Assembly: GCF_900112755.1 (NCBI RefSeq)
Contig: NZ_FOMW01000013.1
Span: 25,498-89,497, forward strand
Source of the DNA: Sulfitobacter brevis
GTDB lineage: Bacteria > Pseudomonadota > Alphaproteobacteria > Rhodobacterales > Rhodobacteraceae
Reading direction: 5' to 3'
Length of the DNA: 64,000 nucleotides
A program made the position numbers and the translations under genes. Shown in pieces: positions 9,548 through 19,570 of this stretch. The first letter of the stretch is position 1; every line of letters starts with the position of its first letter. A model generated the notes under the pieces. That model saw nothing but the letters and a program-made list of their open reading frames with translations. It had not been told where the DNA came from and made no database searches.

Positions 9548-10798
9548 ATGCGTCTATTCTCTATTCTGGCGGCGGTGCTCGTGACGGTCGTGCTTGGCAT
9601 GTCCATTCTGGCACGCCCGCAGCTAAAGGCGCTTTTAGGTCTGTCATCCCCCGTCCCTGCTGCGGAACAAAGCGTCGGCAACACTGCTAGCGCAGCGAAT
9701 GACGCTGGTGCCACGCCGGAAACGCTCGTTAAAGTCATGGTTGAACGGTTCACAGCCCAGCAGATAGACAGCGCGGTAATCGTGCGCGGCCAGACCGCCG
9801 CAACGCGGCAGGTCGATATGCGCTCGGAAACCTCCGCCGTTGTTCAATCAGAGCCATTGCGCAAAGGCACTATCATCGCAGCCGGAGACCCCTTGTGTGT
9901 GCTCGATCCCGGCATCCGCAGCGCCGCCCAAGACGAAGCCCGTGCGCGGCTGAGCGAAGCGGAATCGCGCGTACCCGAAGCGCAGGCCCGCGTCGAAGAG
10001 GCCAGCGCCGCCTTGGATGAAGCGCTGATCAACCAAAAAGCTGCCGCACGTCTGATACAAGACGGTTTCGCCACCCAAACCCGCGTCGCCGCCACCGATG
10101 CCGCCGTCGCCGCTGCCAAAGCGGGCGTCTCCTCGGCCACGGCAGGGCTGAACGCGGCGCGCTCAGGCATTCAGGCCGCAACCGCGTCGGTCGCCAGCGC
10201 TGAAAAAGAGATCGAACGTCTGACCATCAAAGCGCCCTTTGACGGGATCTTGGAGGTCGATACCGCCGAACTGGGCAGTTTGCTGCAACCGGGCGCGCTT
10301 TGCGCCACTATCTTGCAACTGGACCCGATCAAGCTGGTCGGCTTTGTGCCGGAAACCGAAGTAAACCGTGTCAGTCTGGGCGCGATGGCCGGTGCCCGTC
10401 TGGCAACTGCTGGGGAAAATCTGCACGGCAAAGTGTCGTTCATCTCCAACGCGGCCGATCCCGCCACCCGTACCTTTCGCGTCGAGATCGAGATCCCCAA
10501 CCCTGACCGCGCCATCCGAGACGGGCAGACCGTTGAAATCGCGATCTCTTCCGCAGGGGTGAAGGCACACTTGATCCCCCAATCAGCGCTGACATTGAAC
10601 GACGAGGGCAACCTCGGCGCGCGGCTGGTCGACGACGCCTCGGTGGTTGTCTTCGCGCCGGTGCAGGTGATGCGCGACACTGCCGAAGGGGTCTGGGTCA
10701 CCGGTCTGCCAGAAACGGCGAATGTGATCGTGTTGGGCCATGAATACGTCACCGCAGGTGTGACCGTGGCCCCGACATGGCGGGAGCTGAGCCAGTGA
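9548..10798 (+). CDS. RND efflux periplasmic adaptor (membrane fusion protein)
   Basis: 416 aa. It has an N-terminal signal/anchor helix (residues 1-24), a low-complexity Ala/Ser linker, then a lipoyl half-domain, an Ala/Glu-rich alpha-hairpin (about 135-230), the second lipoyl half (IKAPFDGILEVDTAELG), a beta-barrel domain and a membrane-proximal domain. This is the standard HlyD/AcrA-type order. It links the inner-membrane RND pump to an outer-membrane channel. Its stop overlaps the pump start (GTGA), so the two are coupled. No outer-membrane TolC-like factor is nearby. Substrate unknown. Confidence 0.92.
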   Translation: MRLFSILAAVLVTVVLGMSILARPQLKALLGLSSPVPAAEQSVGNTASAANDAGATPETLVKVMVERFTAQQIDSAVIVRGQTAATRQVDMRSETSAVVQSEPLRKGTIIAAGDPLCVLDPGIRSAAQDEARARLSEAESRVPEAQARVEEASAALDEALINQKAAARLIQDGFATQTRVAATDAAVAAAKAGVSSATAGLNAARSGIQAATASVASAEKEIERLTIKAPFDGILEVDTAELGSLLQPGALCATILQLDPIKLVGFVPETEVNRVSLGAMAGARLATAGENLHGKVSFISNAADPATRTFRVEIEIPNPDRAIRDGQTVEIAISSAGVKAHLIPQSALTLNDEGNLGARLVDDASVVVFAPVQVMRDTAEGVWVTGLPETANVIVLGHEYVTAGVTVAPTWRELSQ

Positions 10799-13700
10799 GC
10801 GGCATCGTCACATGGGCCGCCTCGCGGGCGCGGATGGTCATGGCCTTTATCCTGCTGAGCCTCGTGGTCGGCGGCTATGCCTATTCCACCTTACCCAAAG
10901 AGGGCGAGCCCGATATCGAAATCCCCGCGCTATTTGTCTCGGTCCCGTTTCCGGGCATTTCCGCGGCTGATAGCGAAACCCTGCTGGTTAAACCGATGGA
11001 GACCGAGCTTTCGGACCTTGACGGGCTGAAAACCATGTCGGCAACGGCAGCGGAAAATTACGCCGGTGTGGCGCTAGAGTTCGAATTTGGCTGGGACAAG
11101 ACCAAGATCATGGCCGATGTGCGCGACGCCATGTCGACGGCAGAAGCGAAATTCCCCGCCGGCGCGGAGAAATACAGCATCAAGGAGATTAACTTCTCCG
11201 AATTTCCGATCATCATTGTGAACCTTACCGGCCCCGTGCCGGAGCGCACGATGGCGCGGGTGGCCCGTGATCTGCAAGACGACCTTGAAGGTCTCGATGC
11301 GGTGCTGGAGGCCGGGCTTGCTGGCGACCGCGACGAGATGGTCGAGGTGCTGATCGACCCGCTGCGGCTGGAGGCCTATAACGTCACAGCGGGCGAACTG
11401 ATCAACACGGTGCAAAACAACAACCTGCTGATCGCGGCAGGCGAGGTCGAAACCGCGCAAGGCACCTTTGCGGTAAAAATCCCTTCCTCGTTTTCCGAGC
11501 CGCGCGATGTGTACAACCTGCCGGTCAAAACCAATGGCGACCGCGTGGTAACGCTCGGTGATCTGGCTGAAATCAATCTGACTTTCGAAGACCGCCTTGG
11601 CACCGCGCGGTTTAACGGCGAAAAAACGCTGGCGCTACAGGTGGTTAAACGCAAAGGGTATAACCTGATCGACACCGCCTCCTTAGTAAAGCAGATCGTG
11701 GCCGAACGCTCCGCCGAATGGCCCGAAGGTCTGCGCGCCGCTGTCACTGTGGGCACCTCGAACGACCAAAGCCGGATCGTTGACAGTATGGTGCAACAGT
11801 TGCTCGGCTCGGTCTTTACCGCCGTGGCACTGGTGATGATTGTGGTGCTGGCCGCCCTTGGCATCCGCGCCGCCTTGCTGGTCGGTTTCGCGATCCCGAC
11901 CTCATTCCTGTTGTGCTTCGCCTTTCTGGCGCTGATGGGCATTTCGGTGTCCAACATTGTCATGTTCGGTCTTATTCTGGCTGTCGGTATGTTGGTTGAC
12001 GGGGCGATTGTGGTGGTGGAATACGCCGATGCCCGCCAGCAAGAAGGCGTGGGCCCGATGCACGCCTATGTCGAAGCAGCGCAGCGCATGTTCTGGCCGA
12101 TCATCTCTTCCACCGCGACCACACTCTGCGCCTTTTTACCAATGCTGTTCTGGCCCGGCGTGCCGGGGCAGTTCATGGGCATGCTGCCCGTCACGCTGAT
12201 CTTCGTGCTCTCGGCCTCGCTGGTCGTGGCGCTGGTTTATCTGCCTGTGATGGGTGGCGTGACCGGACGTCTGGAGCGTTGGATGGCCGACAAGATGCAC
12301 GCCATTGCGGGGCTGCGCTGGTACCTGCATCTGGCGCTGTTTCCGCTGGCCTTTGCTATGGCGCTGCCGATGCTCTCCCTGATGGCCCCGCCTGCGCCGG
12401 GGGCCTCAGGTGCTCTCTTTGGCTGGATGGGCGCGCGTTTCGCCGCGATGGACAGCAGCCAGACCCTCTCGGTAGTGGCGACTTTCGCGACAGTCTTTGG
12501 CCTTGTGGTTTTGGGTGCCTTGGCGCTCGCGCTGGCGCTTGCTGGCGCGATGCTGGCCCTGCTGTCGGTCTTTTCGCTGGCCACCCGTGTTGGTCGCGGT
12601 GGCCGCTGGCTGACCTCGAAGCTCTTCCGCCGCGCACCGGACCGCATCCATGCCGGATACCGCCGCAACGGCTTTGGTCGCGCAATCGGCTTCATCGCGG
12701 GCAACCCGGTGATGCCTTTGGTGGTAATCGGCGTGGTTTTCGTTTTCGTCGGCACTACGATGACTTATTTTGGCAACAATTCCAAAGGCGTGGAGTTCTT
12801 TGTTGAGTCCGAGCCGGAACAGGCGATCGTCTATGTTCTGGCGCGCGGCAACCTCAGCCTCGACGAAAAAGACACCCTCTTGCAGCAAGCCGAACAGATT
12901 GTGCTGTCCCATCCCGGTGTTCAAACAGCGTTCTCGTTTGCAGGCGAAGGCGGGCTCGACAGCAACACCGGCGGCGCGCAGACGCCAAAGGATTCCATCG
13001 GCCAGATCCAGCTAGAGACCATCCCTTGGGAGGATCGCCCCAATCTGTCGAAACTCTTGTTTACCGTCCCCTTCCTCGGCATTGATATCACCCGCGAAAC
13101 CCAAGATCCGGCCTTTGATGGCAACGTCATCATCGCCGAACTCACCGAGGCGCTGGAACAAATTCCCGGCATCCGCATCGAAGTGCTGGCCGCCGCAATG
13201 GGTCCTGCCTCCGCCAAGCCCGTGCACCTGCGCCTGAAATCCGACAGTTTCCCCGATCTGGTCGCCGCCACCGCGCAGGCCCGCGCGAAGTTTGAGGCGA
13301 CCCCAGGCCTGACCCTCATCGAAGACACCCGCCCCCTGCCCGGTATCGATTGGCAGATCGACGTGGATGTCGCCCAGGCAGGCCGCTACGGCGCTGATGT
13401 GCTGACCGTGGGCGCCATGGTGCAGCTGGTCACCCGTGGCCTTTTGCTTGATACCATGCGCGTCGACAGTTCGGACGAAGAGATCGAAATCCGCGTTCGC
13501 TTGCCCGAGCAGGACCGCGTGCTCTCGACCCTCGATACCCTCAAAGTTCGCACCGCTGACGGCTTGATCCCGCTGTCAAATTTCATCACCCGCACCCCCG
13601 TCCCAAAACTGGCAGAGATCAACCGCGTCGATCAAAAACGCTTTCTCGATATCCGTGCCGGAGTAGCGCCTAATTTGGTCAAGCTGGTGCGCGGCGACGA

Positions 13701-14694
13701 AGGTGCGGCGGAAACACTCGCCACCCTGCGCCCCGCAGCCGAGGACGCCGACCTGACCGCACGCGACGGCACAGGCTACCGCGTGATTGACCGCACCGCT
13801 GAAGCCTCTGGCACCGATCTGCAAGCCGCCCTGCGCGATGGCACCCTGCGCATGGTCCCTGTCACCGCCAACGAGCGGATCGCCGAGCTGACGACATGGC
13901 TCGAAACCGCGCCGCTACCTCTGGGTACAACTTTTGGATGGACTGGCGATCAGGAAGATCAGGCCGAAAGCCAAGCCTTCCTGTCATCGGCCTTTACCGC
14001 CGCACTGGGGCTGATGTTCATCATCCTGCTGGCGCAGTTCAACTCGTTCTACAACGCCACGCTGGTCTTGCTGGCTGTAGTGCTCTCCACCACGGGTGTC
14101 CTAATCGGCATGCTGGTGATGGATCAAACCTTCTCCATCATCATGACCGGCACTGGCATCGTCGCGCTTGCAGGGATCGTGGTAAACAACAACATCATTC
14201 TGATAGATACCTATCAGGAATATGAACGTTACATGCCGCGGATCGAGGCAATCATCCGCACCGCCCAAGCCCGCATCCGCCCTGTGCTGCTCACCACCAT
14301 CACTACGATGGCAGGGCTAGCACCGATGATGTTCGGCCTGAGTGTGAATTTCGCCGATGGCGGCTATACCATCGACAGCCCGACAGCGCTGTGGTGGAAG
14401 CAACTGGCCACTGCGGTGGTCTTTGGCCTCGGTATTGCCACTGTGCTCACGCTGGTCGTGACCCCGTCCATGCTCGCCATCCGCGTCTGGGCCACCACCT
14501 ATATCCGCTGGGTCGCGCGGCTGTTGGCTAAATTGTCTCTGGGCCGTGCCAGCAGCGCCGCCCGCGACTGGGCGCTGATGCGCGACGCCCGCCGCCGCAC
14601 CACAAACGAGATCATCTGGGACGATGGCACAGCGTCCCCGGCGACCCGCCACCTCCTCCCGCCGCATCGGGCAAAGTTGAAGGCCGCCGAGTAG
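10795..14694 (+). CDS. RND efflux pump permease (AcrB/MMPL-like superfamily), with extra central helices
   Basis: 1299 aa from a GTG start at 10795. GTG was chosen because GGAG lies 8 bases upstream and it overlaps the adaptor stop; an in-frame ATG at 10777 lacks a ribosome site. Inner-membrane proton-driven exporter. Seen: TM1 near the start, a first periplasmic domain, TM2-6 with the family motif GMLVDGAIVVVEYAD (charged residues of the proton relay), then a second repeat ending in helices with GIVVNNNIILIDTY. The family is usually 1010-1060 aa. The excess is mainly a hydrophobic insert between TM6 and TM7 (about residues 500-610) and a basic C-terminal tail. Confidence 0.93.
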   Translation: MSGIVTWAASRARMVMAFILLSLVVGGYAYSTLPKEGEPDIEIPALFVSVPFPGISAADSETLLVKPMETELSDLDGLKTMSATAAENYAGVALEFEFGWDKTKIMADVRDAMSTAEAKFPAGAEKYSIKEINFSEFPIIIVNLTGPVPERTMARVARDLQDDLEGLDAVLEAGLAGDRDEMVEVLIDPLRLEAYNVTAGELINTVQNNNLLIAAGEVETAQGTFAVKIPSSFSEPRDVYNLPVKTNGDRVVTLGDLAEINLTFEDRLGTARFNGEKTLALQVVKRKGYNLIDTASLVKQIVAERSAEWPEGLRAAVTVGTSNDQSRIVDSMVQQLLGSVFTAVALVMIVVLAALGIRAALLVGFAIPTSFLLCFAFLALMGISVSNIVMFGLILAVGMLVDGAIVVVEYADARQQEGVGPMHAYVEAAQRMFWPIISSTATTLCAFLPMLFWPGVPGQFMGMLPVTLIFVLSASLVVALVYLPVMGGVTGRLERWMADKMHAIAGLRWYLHLALFPLAFAMALPMLSLMAPPAPGASGALFGWMGARFAAMDSSQTLSVVATFATVFGLVVLGALALALALAGAMLALLSVFSLATRVGRGGRWLTSKLFRRAPDRIHAGYRRNGFGRAIGFIAGNPVMPLVVIGVVFVFVGTTMTYFGNNSKGVEFFVESEPEQAIVYVLARGNLSLDEKDTLLQQAEQIVLSHPGVQTAFSFAGEGGLDSNTGGAQTPKDSIGQIQLETIPWEDRPNLSKLLFTVPFLGIDITRETQDPAFDGNVIIAELTEALEQIPGIRIEVLAAAMGPASAKPVHLRLKSDSFPDLVAATAQARAKFEATPGLTLIEDTRPLPGIDWQIDVDVAQAGRYGADVLTVGAMVQLVTRGLLLDTMRVDSSDEEIEIRVRLPEQDRVLSTLDTLKVRTADGLIPLSNFITRTPVPKLAEINRVDQKRFLDIRAGVAPNLVKLVRGDEGAAETLATLRPAAEDADLTARDGTGYRVIDRTAEASGTDLQAALRDGTLRMVPVTANERIAELTTWLETAPLPLGTTFGWTGDQEDQAESQAFLSSAFTAALGLMFIILLAQFNSFYNATLVLLAVVLSTTGVLIGMLVMDQTFSIIMTGTGIVALAGIVVNNNIILIDTYQEYERYMPRIEAIIRTAQARIRPVLLTTITTMAGLAPMMFGLSVNFADGGYTIDSPTALWWKQLATAVVFGLGIATVLTLVVTPSMLAIRVWATTYIRWVARLLAKLSLGRASSAARDWALMRDARRRTTNEIIWDDGTASPATRHLLPPHRAKLKAAE

Positions 14695-14800
14695 GATTGC
14701 TCAAGCAGATGTGACCGTTTCCGCCGCATAGCCCCCTCGCCCCAACGCCGCATCGCTCTAGCTAAGGTTGATACTCTCAACTGAACTAGGAGCGATACTC

Positions 14801-15256
14801 ATGATCCGCCAAACCCTGCTTGCCGCAACAGCCGTTGCCGCTCTGGCCCTCCCGGCAACTGCCGCTGAACTGATCCACAAGACCAGCCCGCATTCGGTGC
14901 CCGAAACCATTGACCGTCTCACCGCTGCGGTTGAAGCCGCAGGCGCCACAGTCTTTGCCCGCGTCGATCACGCCGAAGGGGCCACGAAGGCCGATATGGA
15001 ATTGCGCCCTACTGAGCTTTTGATCTTCGGCAACCCCAAGCTTGGCACGCCGCCGATGCAAGATGCCCAAACCGCTGGCCTTGACCTGCCAATGCGGGTG
15101 CTGGCCTATGCCGATGCTGAAGGTGTGGTGCATGTCACCTATCATGACCCTGCAACGTTGGCCGAGACCCACGGATTGCCATCTGACGCGCCCTACCTCG
15201 AGAAAATCACCGGTGCGCTCGACAAGCTCACCAGCAAAGCAATCGCCGAAGACTAA
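14801..15256 (+). CDS. Secreted DUF302-domain protein
   Basis: 151 aa. The start ATG at 14801 follows TAGGAG with 8-base spacing. A clear signal peptide ends near ALPATAAE. The mature protein contains the DUF302 pattern: TIDRLTAAVEAAGATVFARVDH, LIFGNPKLGTPPMQ and MRVLAYADAEG. DUF302 proteins are small alpha/beta domains of unknown function, often found near redox or metal genes. The gene stands alone, 106 bases after the RND pump and convergent with the Atm1-type exporter across a strong hairpin. Confidence 0.85.
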   Translation: MIRQTLLAATAVAALALPATAAELIHKTSPHSVPETIDRLTAAVEAAGATVFARVDHAEGATKADMELRPTELLIFGNPKLGTPPMQDAQTAGLDLPMRVLAYADAEGVVHVTYHDPATLAETHGLPSDAPYLEKITGALDKLTSKAIAED

Positions 15257-15283
15257 CCTACTTCTCTTTGACTAAAAATAATC

Positions 15284-15326
15284 TGGGGGAGGCTGGAGGC
15301 AAAGCCCACCGTCTTAGCCTCCCCCA
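15284..15326. terminator. Bidirectional terminator between the DUF302 gene and the ABC exporter
   Basis: TGGGGGAGGCT (15284-15294) pairs perfectly with AGCCTCCCCCA (15316-15326) across a 21-base loop. It sits between two convergent genes, 27 bases and 7 bases from their stops. There is no long T run on either side, so termination efficiency is uncertain. Confidence 0.65.
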
Positions 15327-15333
15327 ACAGAAA

Positions 15334-17193
15334 TCAGTCGTCCGTATCTTCCGCCTGCTGACGCAACCACAACTGGGCATAGCGCCCACCCGCGGCCAAC
15401 AGGACATCATGGCTGCCCTGCTCGACAATTTCGCCCTTCTCTAGCACCACGATCCGGTCGGCGTCCGCGACAGTGCTCAGACGGTGCGCGATTGTCAGAA
15501 CGGTCCGTCCCTGTCCGGCGCGGCGCAATGCATCCTGAATTTCATGCTCGGTCTCGGAATCCAGCGCACTGGTTGCCTCATCCAGCAACAGGATCGGCGG
15601 ATTTTTCAGCAAGGTGCGGGCGATTCCGACGCGTTGCTTTTCACCGCCTGATAGCTTCAAGCCGCGCTCGCCCACTGCCGTGTCATAGCCCTGCGGCAGG
15701 CTCGTGATGAAATCATGGATCTGCGCGTCACGCGCCGCTGCTTCAACTTCGGCTTGGGTGGCCCCGTCCCGCCCGTAGGCGATGTTATAGCCGATGGTAT
15801 CATTAAACAGCACCGTATCTTGCGGCACCACGCCGATGGATTTGTGCAAGCTCAACTGCGTGACATCGCGGATATCCTGCCCGTCGATCTTCAAAGCACC
15901 GCCCGCCACATCGTAAAACCGGAACAACAGCCGCCCGATGGTCGATTTACCCGATCCGGTCGAGCCGACAATCGCGACGGTTTCCCCCGGTAACGCCTCA
16001 AGGCTGATCCCTTTAAGGATCGTGCGGTCAGTGTCATAGCCAAAGGTCACGTTTTCCAGCGATACCCGCCCGCCGGTGACCTTCAAGTCAGGCGCATCCG
16101 GTTTATCGGTAATCTCGGCCGGTTGTTCGAGAAGCCCGAACATTTGCCCCATATCCACCAAAGCCTGCCGGATTTCGCGGTAGACCGTACCGAGAAAATT
16201 CAGGGGCACGGTAATCTGGATCATATAGGCGTTCACCATGACAAAATCACCGACCGTGAGGTTGCCGTTCTGCACGCCGATAGCCGCCATCACCATCACG
16301 CCGATCAAGCCTGCCGTGATGATCAAAGCTTGACCGAAGTTCAGGAATGCCAGCGAATAGTTGGTCTTGATTGCAGCCTCTTCGTAGCCTGCCATGGCCA
16401 CATCATACCGCGCCGCCTCGCGCGCCTCGGCCCCGAAATACTTGACTGTTTCATAGTTCAGCAGACTGTCGATCGCCTTTTGATTGGCATCGGTGTCCTG
16501 GTCGTTCATCTGACGGCGCAGCCGTACCCGCCATTCGGTCACCGCGAAGGTAAACCAGACATAAAGCCCGATGGTGATCGCGACGACCACCAGATACCAG
16601 ACATCGAACAGCACGGTCAGGATGATCCCGACCAGCAAAAGCTCGAGGATCAGCGGCCCAATCGAGAACAACAAGAAGCGCAGAAGGAAATCGACACCCT
16701 TGACTCCGCGCTCGATAATCCGGCTCAGCCCGCCGGTCTTGCGGGTGATGTGATACCGCATCGAAAGCCGGTGAATGTGGTTGAAGGTCTCCAGCGCCAG
16801 CATCCGCAACGCCCGCTGCCCGACCCGCGCGAAAACCGCATCGCGCAACTGTTGAAACCCGTTGCCCATCAGCCGCGCCATGCCGTAAGCGACGGTCAAA
16901 CCTACCGCCCCCAGCGCCAGCATCGGCACGCCCTCGCCCGACAGCATATCGACAGCGCCTTTATACAGCACTGGCGTGGCCACGGTGATCAGCTTGGACA
17001 CCAGCAAGGCGATCATCGCCCAGACCACCCGTTTTTTCACCCATGGCATGTCAGCGGGCCAGAGATAGGGCGCCACCTTGCGCAACACTGTCAGGCCCGA
17101 CTGGCGCTCGGCTGCATCGGCAAGCTCTTCGTCTGTCAGGATTTTGGGCACTTTGTTGGGGGTCGCGGCGGCAGGAGAAGTATCAGCGGGCAT
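15334..17193 (-). CDS. Atm1-type ABC exporter (permease-ATPase half-transporter)
   Basis: 619 aa. An N-terminal cytoplasmic segment is followed by FLPYLWP-like VAPYLWPADMPWVKKRV and six membrane helices, then an ATPase domain with Walker A GSTGSGKST, signature LSGGEKQRVGIART and Walker B LLLDEATSALD. The YLWP start and overall layout match the Atm1/HMT1 group, which exports glutathione-linked or metal-linked compounds and acts as a homodimer. The related Novosphingobium Atm1 has a known structure. The closeness to SOD and the LysM gene does not reveal a substrate. Confidence 0.85.
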   Translation of the reverse strand: MPADTSPAAATPNKVPKILTDEELADAAERQSGLTVLRKVAPYLWPADMPWVKKRVVWAMIALLVSKLITVATPVLYKGAVDMLSGEGVPMLALGAVGLTVAYGMARLMGNGFQQLRDAVFARVGQRALRMLALETFNHIHRLSMRYHITRKTGGLSRIIERGVKGVDFLLRFLLFSIGPLILELLLVGIILTVLFDVWYLVVVAITIGLYVWFTFAVTEWRVRLRRQMNDQDTDANQKAIDSLLNYETVKYFGAEAREAARYDVAMAGYEEAAIKTNYSLAFLNFGQALIITAGLIGVMVMAAIGVQNGNLTVGDFVMVNAYMIQITVPLNFLGTVYREIRQALVDMGQMFGLLEQPAEITDKPDAPDLKVTGGRVSLENVTFGYDTDRTILKGISLEALPGETVAIVGSTGSGKSTIGRLLFRFYDVAGGALKIDGQDIRDVTQLSLHKSIGVVPQDTVLFNDTIGYNIAYGRDGATQAEVEAAARDAQIHDFITSLPQGYDTAVGERGLKLSGGEKQRVGIARTLLKNPPILLLDEATSALDSETEHEIQDALRRAGQGRTVLTIAHRLSTVADADRIVVLEKGEIVEQGSHDVLLAAGGRYAQLWLRQQAEDTDD

Positions 17194-17287
17194 AAAAAGT
17201 CCATTCCGGTTTTGCCACTACATAAGGGCTGCCCGAACGACTTGCCACCAAAACCCCGCGCCGCGGCTCCCCCAGCGGCAATTACCG

Positions 17288-18862
17288 TTATTTCGGCAGG
17301 TCGAAAACCTGCCCGGGGTAGATTAGATCGGGATTGCGGATCTCGCTTTGGTTGGCTTTAAAAACCCGTACATAAAGCATCCCGTCGCCGTAACGGTCCC
17401 GCGCAATCGCCCACAGCGTATGGCCTTTTTGCACGGTGATGGATTTGACCGCGCCGTCCTGACCCGCTGCTGCAGCAGCAAGGACTTCGGGGGACTCCCG
17501 CTTGAAGGGCGTCTCCACGCGACTGCTGACCGAGCCATCGGCGCTGACCTCGTCGACGCGCAGCGTATAGATCCCTTCATCCACCTCCGGCAAATCGCCC
17601 CGCCAGCGCCCCGCTTCATCGACAGGCAGGCTGACGACGGCGTTATTATTGAGGTATATGCGGATCGAGCTTGTGGCAGGCTGCGCGCGTCCGGCCAATT
17701 GGACCTCGCCCGCGTCGGAATAGCTGATCGTATCCAGTGCTACGCTCGACATCACCTCCGGTTTTGGCACGTTCAACAGCTCGACCCCCTCAGGGGTGGA
17801 CTTGAGCACGGCGACTTCGGTTGATGCGGTTTCGACCGCGTCGGACGCGGCGGCGGATGCTGTATCCGGCTCGGAGGCTGAGTTTCCCTCCGCCGTTTCG
17901 GGATTCTCTGTCTCTGCGGGTGCTCCAGTCTCTGAGGAGTGCTCCGGTTCTGCGTCCTGCGCTGATGGCGTCTCGCCGCTCTGAACTGATGCGATTATTT
18001 CCGGTTGGGGCGCAGGTTGAGGCACCGCAGGATCAGCCGCACCCGCTGCCACAGTGGTGCTTGTCTCCGGCCCTTGGGCATCGGCGGTCGTCGCAGTTGA
18101 GACAGCCCCCTGCGCAGCGGTCTCGGCCTTCTCGACAACCTTCAACACGGCCTCGGCGACGGCCTGATCGACCGTCATCTCGCCCGATGGCGAAGATGGC
18201 ACAGGGTCCGTCGCGGCTTCGGCTACCGTGGCAGGTGCCTCGGTCGGGGCCAACACGATCTGATCCTCCGAGAGGATCTTGCTGTTGCCCAATGATTGCA
18301 AAAGCGACAGCACATGGCCCTGCCCGTCTGGTGGCACCATCGCAAGAGCCGCAAACTTGCCGCTCCCATCCGCCGAAGTAACAGCAATGTCCCGACCATC
18401 TTGCAGCACGGTCACCGTGGCCCCGGGTGAGGCACGGCCTGCGATGACGATCAACCCATCCTCTTCGCGCCGCACCTCGTCAAAAGCAGGGGCGATAGGC
18501 GCGGCGGCCGTGAGAGGCACGGCTTCGGTAGACCTGCTCTCGGGATCAGATGCCGCCTGCGCGTCCTCAGTCGGGACAGCCGTATCAACTTCTTGGGATT
18601 GAACACTCGGCGTCGCTTCCTTGGGCTCCCCAATCGCAATTGGTCCCGCCTCCGGCGCAACGACAGGCCGCACAGCCGCACTGATCTCGGCCCCTGACGC
18701 AGGTACCGTGGTGCCACTATCGGGCGAAGTTTGCGCCGCAGTGGTCGGGGTGGATCCGCGCTGGTTCACATAAAGCAACGCCACGACAATGACAGCCGCA
18801 GCGAAACCGCCAGCCGCTAAGGCTCCTGCGGTCCCGGCTTTGCCAGACCAAATTTTGCTCAT
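17288..18862 (-). CDS. LysM-domain membrane-anchored protein with Ig-like segments
   Basis: 524 aa. One N-terminal membrane helix (about 12-31) anchors it, followed by a long low-complexity Ala/Glu/Pro/Thr-rich region (about 35-350). Two Ig-like segments are visible: one near 125-195 (LIVIAGRASPGATVTVLQDG) and another near 375-450 (VQLAGRAQPATSSIRIYLNN). The C-terminal LysM domain (about 474-523) includes VQKGHTLWAIARDRYGDG and NPDLIYPGQVFDLP. LysM binds peptidoglycan, so the protein probably spans the periplasm. This architecture is common in Rhodobacterales; its role is not known. It is divergent from the LOG gene. Confidence 0.85.
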   Translation of the reverse strand: MSKIWSGKAGTAGALAAGGFAAAVIVVALLYVNQRGSTPTTAAQTSPDSGTTVPASGAEISAAVRPVVAPEAGPIAIGEPKEATPSVQSQEVDTAVPTEDAQAASDPESRSTEAVPLTAAAPIAPAFDEVRREEDGLIVIAGRASPGATVTVLQDGRDIAVTSADGSGKFAALAMVPPDGQGHVLSLLQSLGNSKILSEDQIVLAPTEAPATVAEAATDPVPSSPSGEMTVDQAVAEAVLKVVEKAETAAQGAVSTATTADAQGPETSTTVAAGAADPAVPQPAPQPEIIASVQSGETPSAQDAEPEHSSETGAPAETENPETAEGNSASEPDTASAAASDAVETASTEVAVLKSTPEGVELLNVPKPEVMSSVALDTISYSDAGEVQLAGRAQPATSSIRIYLNNNAVVSLPVDEAGRWRGDLPEVDEGIYTLRVDEVSADGSVSSRVETPFKRESPEVLAAAAAGQDGAVKSITVQKGHTLWAIARDRYGDGMLYVRVFKANQSEIRNPDLIYPGQVFDLPK

Positions 18863-18969
18863 GCACGTCCATCCCTTGGTTGAGCCTTGCCAGCGCGCGG
18901 GCTAACAGGGGTCAAAAGCCGGTTTACCCTACCGCGTGCCGGCAATTCCACAACCCGAAGGATACTATT

Positions 18970-19527
18970 ATGATCGTCAAATCCGTCTGTGTGTATTGTG
19001 GGTCACGGCCCGGCGACGACGCGGCTTATGTTAAGGATGCGACGCTACTGGGCACCGGGCTTGCAAAGGGCGGCTACCGGCTAGTGTACGGCGCGGGCGA
19101 CGTCGGGCTAATGGGAAGCGTCGCACGGGCCGCTCAAGCGGCAGAGGGCAATACATTCGGCGTGATCCCAAAGCATCTGGTGGATTGGGAAGTCGGCAAG
19201 ACCGACCTGACCCGCTACATCATAACCGAAACCATGCACGAGCGCAAAAAAGTGATGTTCATGAACTGTGATGCCGTGGTGGTTTTACCCGGCGGCGCGG
19301 GTTCGCTTGATGAGTTGTTCGAAGTGTTGACATGGCGCCAGTTGGGCCTGCATGAAAAACCGGTATTTCTAGTAAATACAAATCATTACTGGGCGCCTTT
19401 AATGACGTTGCTGGACCATATCGTTACTAAAGGTTTCGCGGATGAGAGCCTGCTAGGCTATCTGGAGCTTGTCCCCGATGCACAGGCAGCACTTGGAGCG
19501 CTACAAAAGACGTTTCAGTCTGTCTAA
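18970..19527 (+). CDS. LOG-family (TIGR00730) Rossmann-fold protein
   Basis: 185 aa from the ATG at 18970, preceded by GAAGGA. It has the LOG signature PGGAGSLDELFEVLTW (PGGxGTxxE type) and GAGDVGLMGSVARAA near residue 40. These proteins were once called lysine decarboxylase-like. Studied members hydrolyse cytokinin ribotides or nucleoside monophosphates (PpnN/YgdH family) to base and ribose phosphate. The catalytic Arg/Glu pair appears to be present. It is convergent with the host-attachment protein gene, with a hairpin in the 43-base gap. Confidence 0.88.
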   Translation: MIVKSVCVYCGSRPGDDAAYVKDATLLGTGLAKGGYRLVYGAGDVGLMGSVARAAQAAEGNTFGVIPKHLVDWEVGKTDLTRYIITETMHERKKVMFMNCDAVVVLPGGAGSLDELFEVLTWRQLGLHEKPVFLVNTNHYWAPLMTLLDHIVTKGFADESLLGYLELVPDAQAALGALQKTFQSV

Positions 19528-19535
19528 GATAGTAA

Positions 19536-19563
19536 TCCGGCGTGATTTATGGACCACGCCGGA
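19536..19563. terminator. Hairpin between two convergent genes
   Basis: TCCGGCGTG (19536-19544) and CACGCCGGA (19555-19563) form a 9-bp stem with a 10-base loop. It lies between the LOG gene and the host-attachment gene. No T tract follows on either strand, so it may be a transcript-end stabiliser or an unusual terminator. Confidence 0.55.
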
Positions 19564-19570
19564 GGGAAAG

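Noticed and set aside
16123..17361. 412-codon frame opposite the Atm1-type exporter
   Set aside because: Antisense shadow; composition rich in His, Gln and Pro, no motifs.
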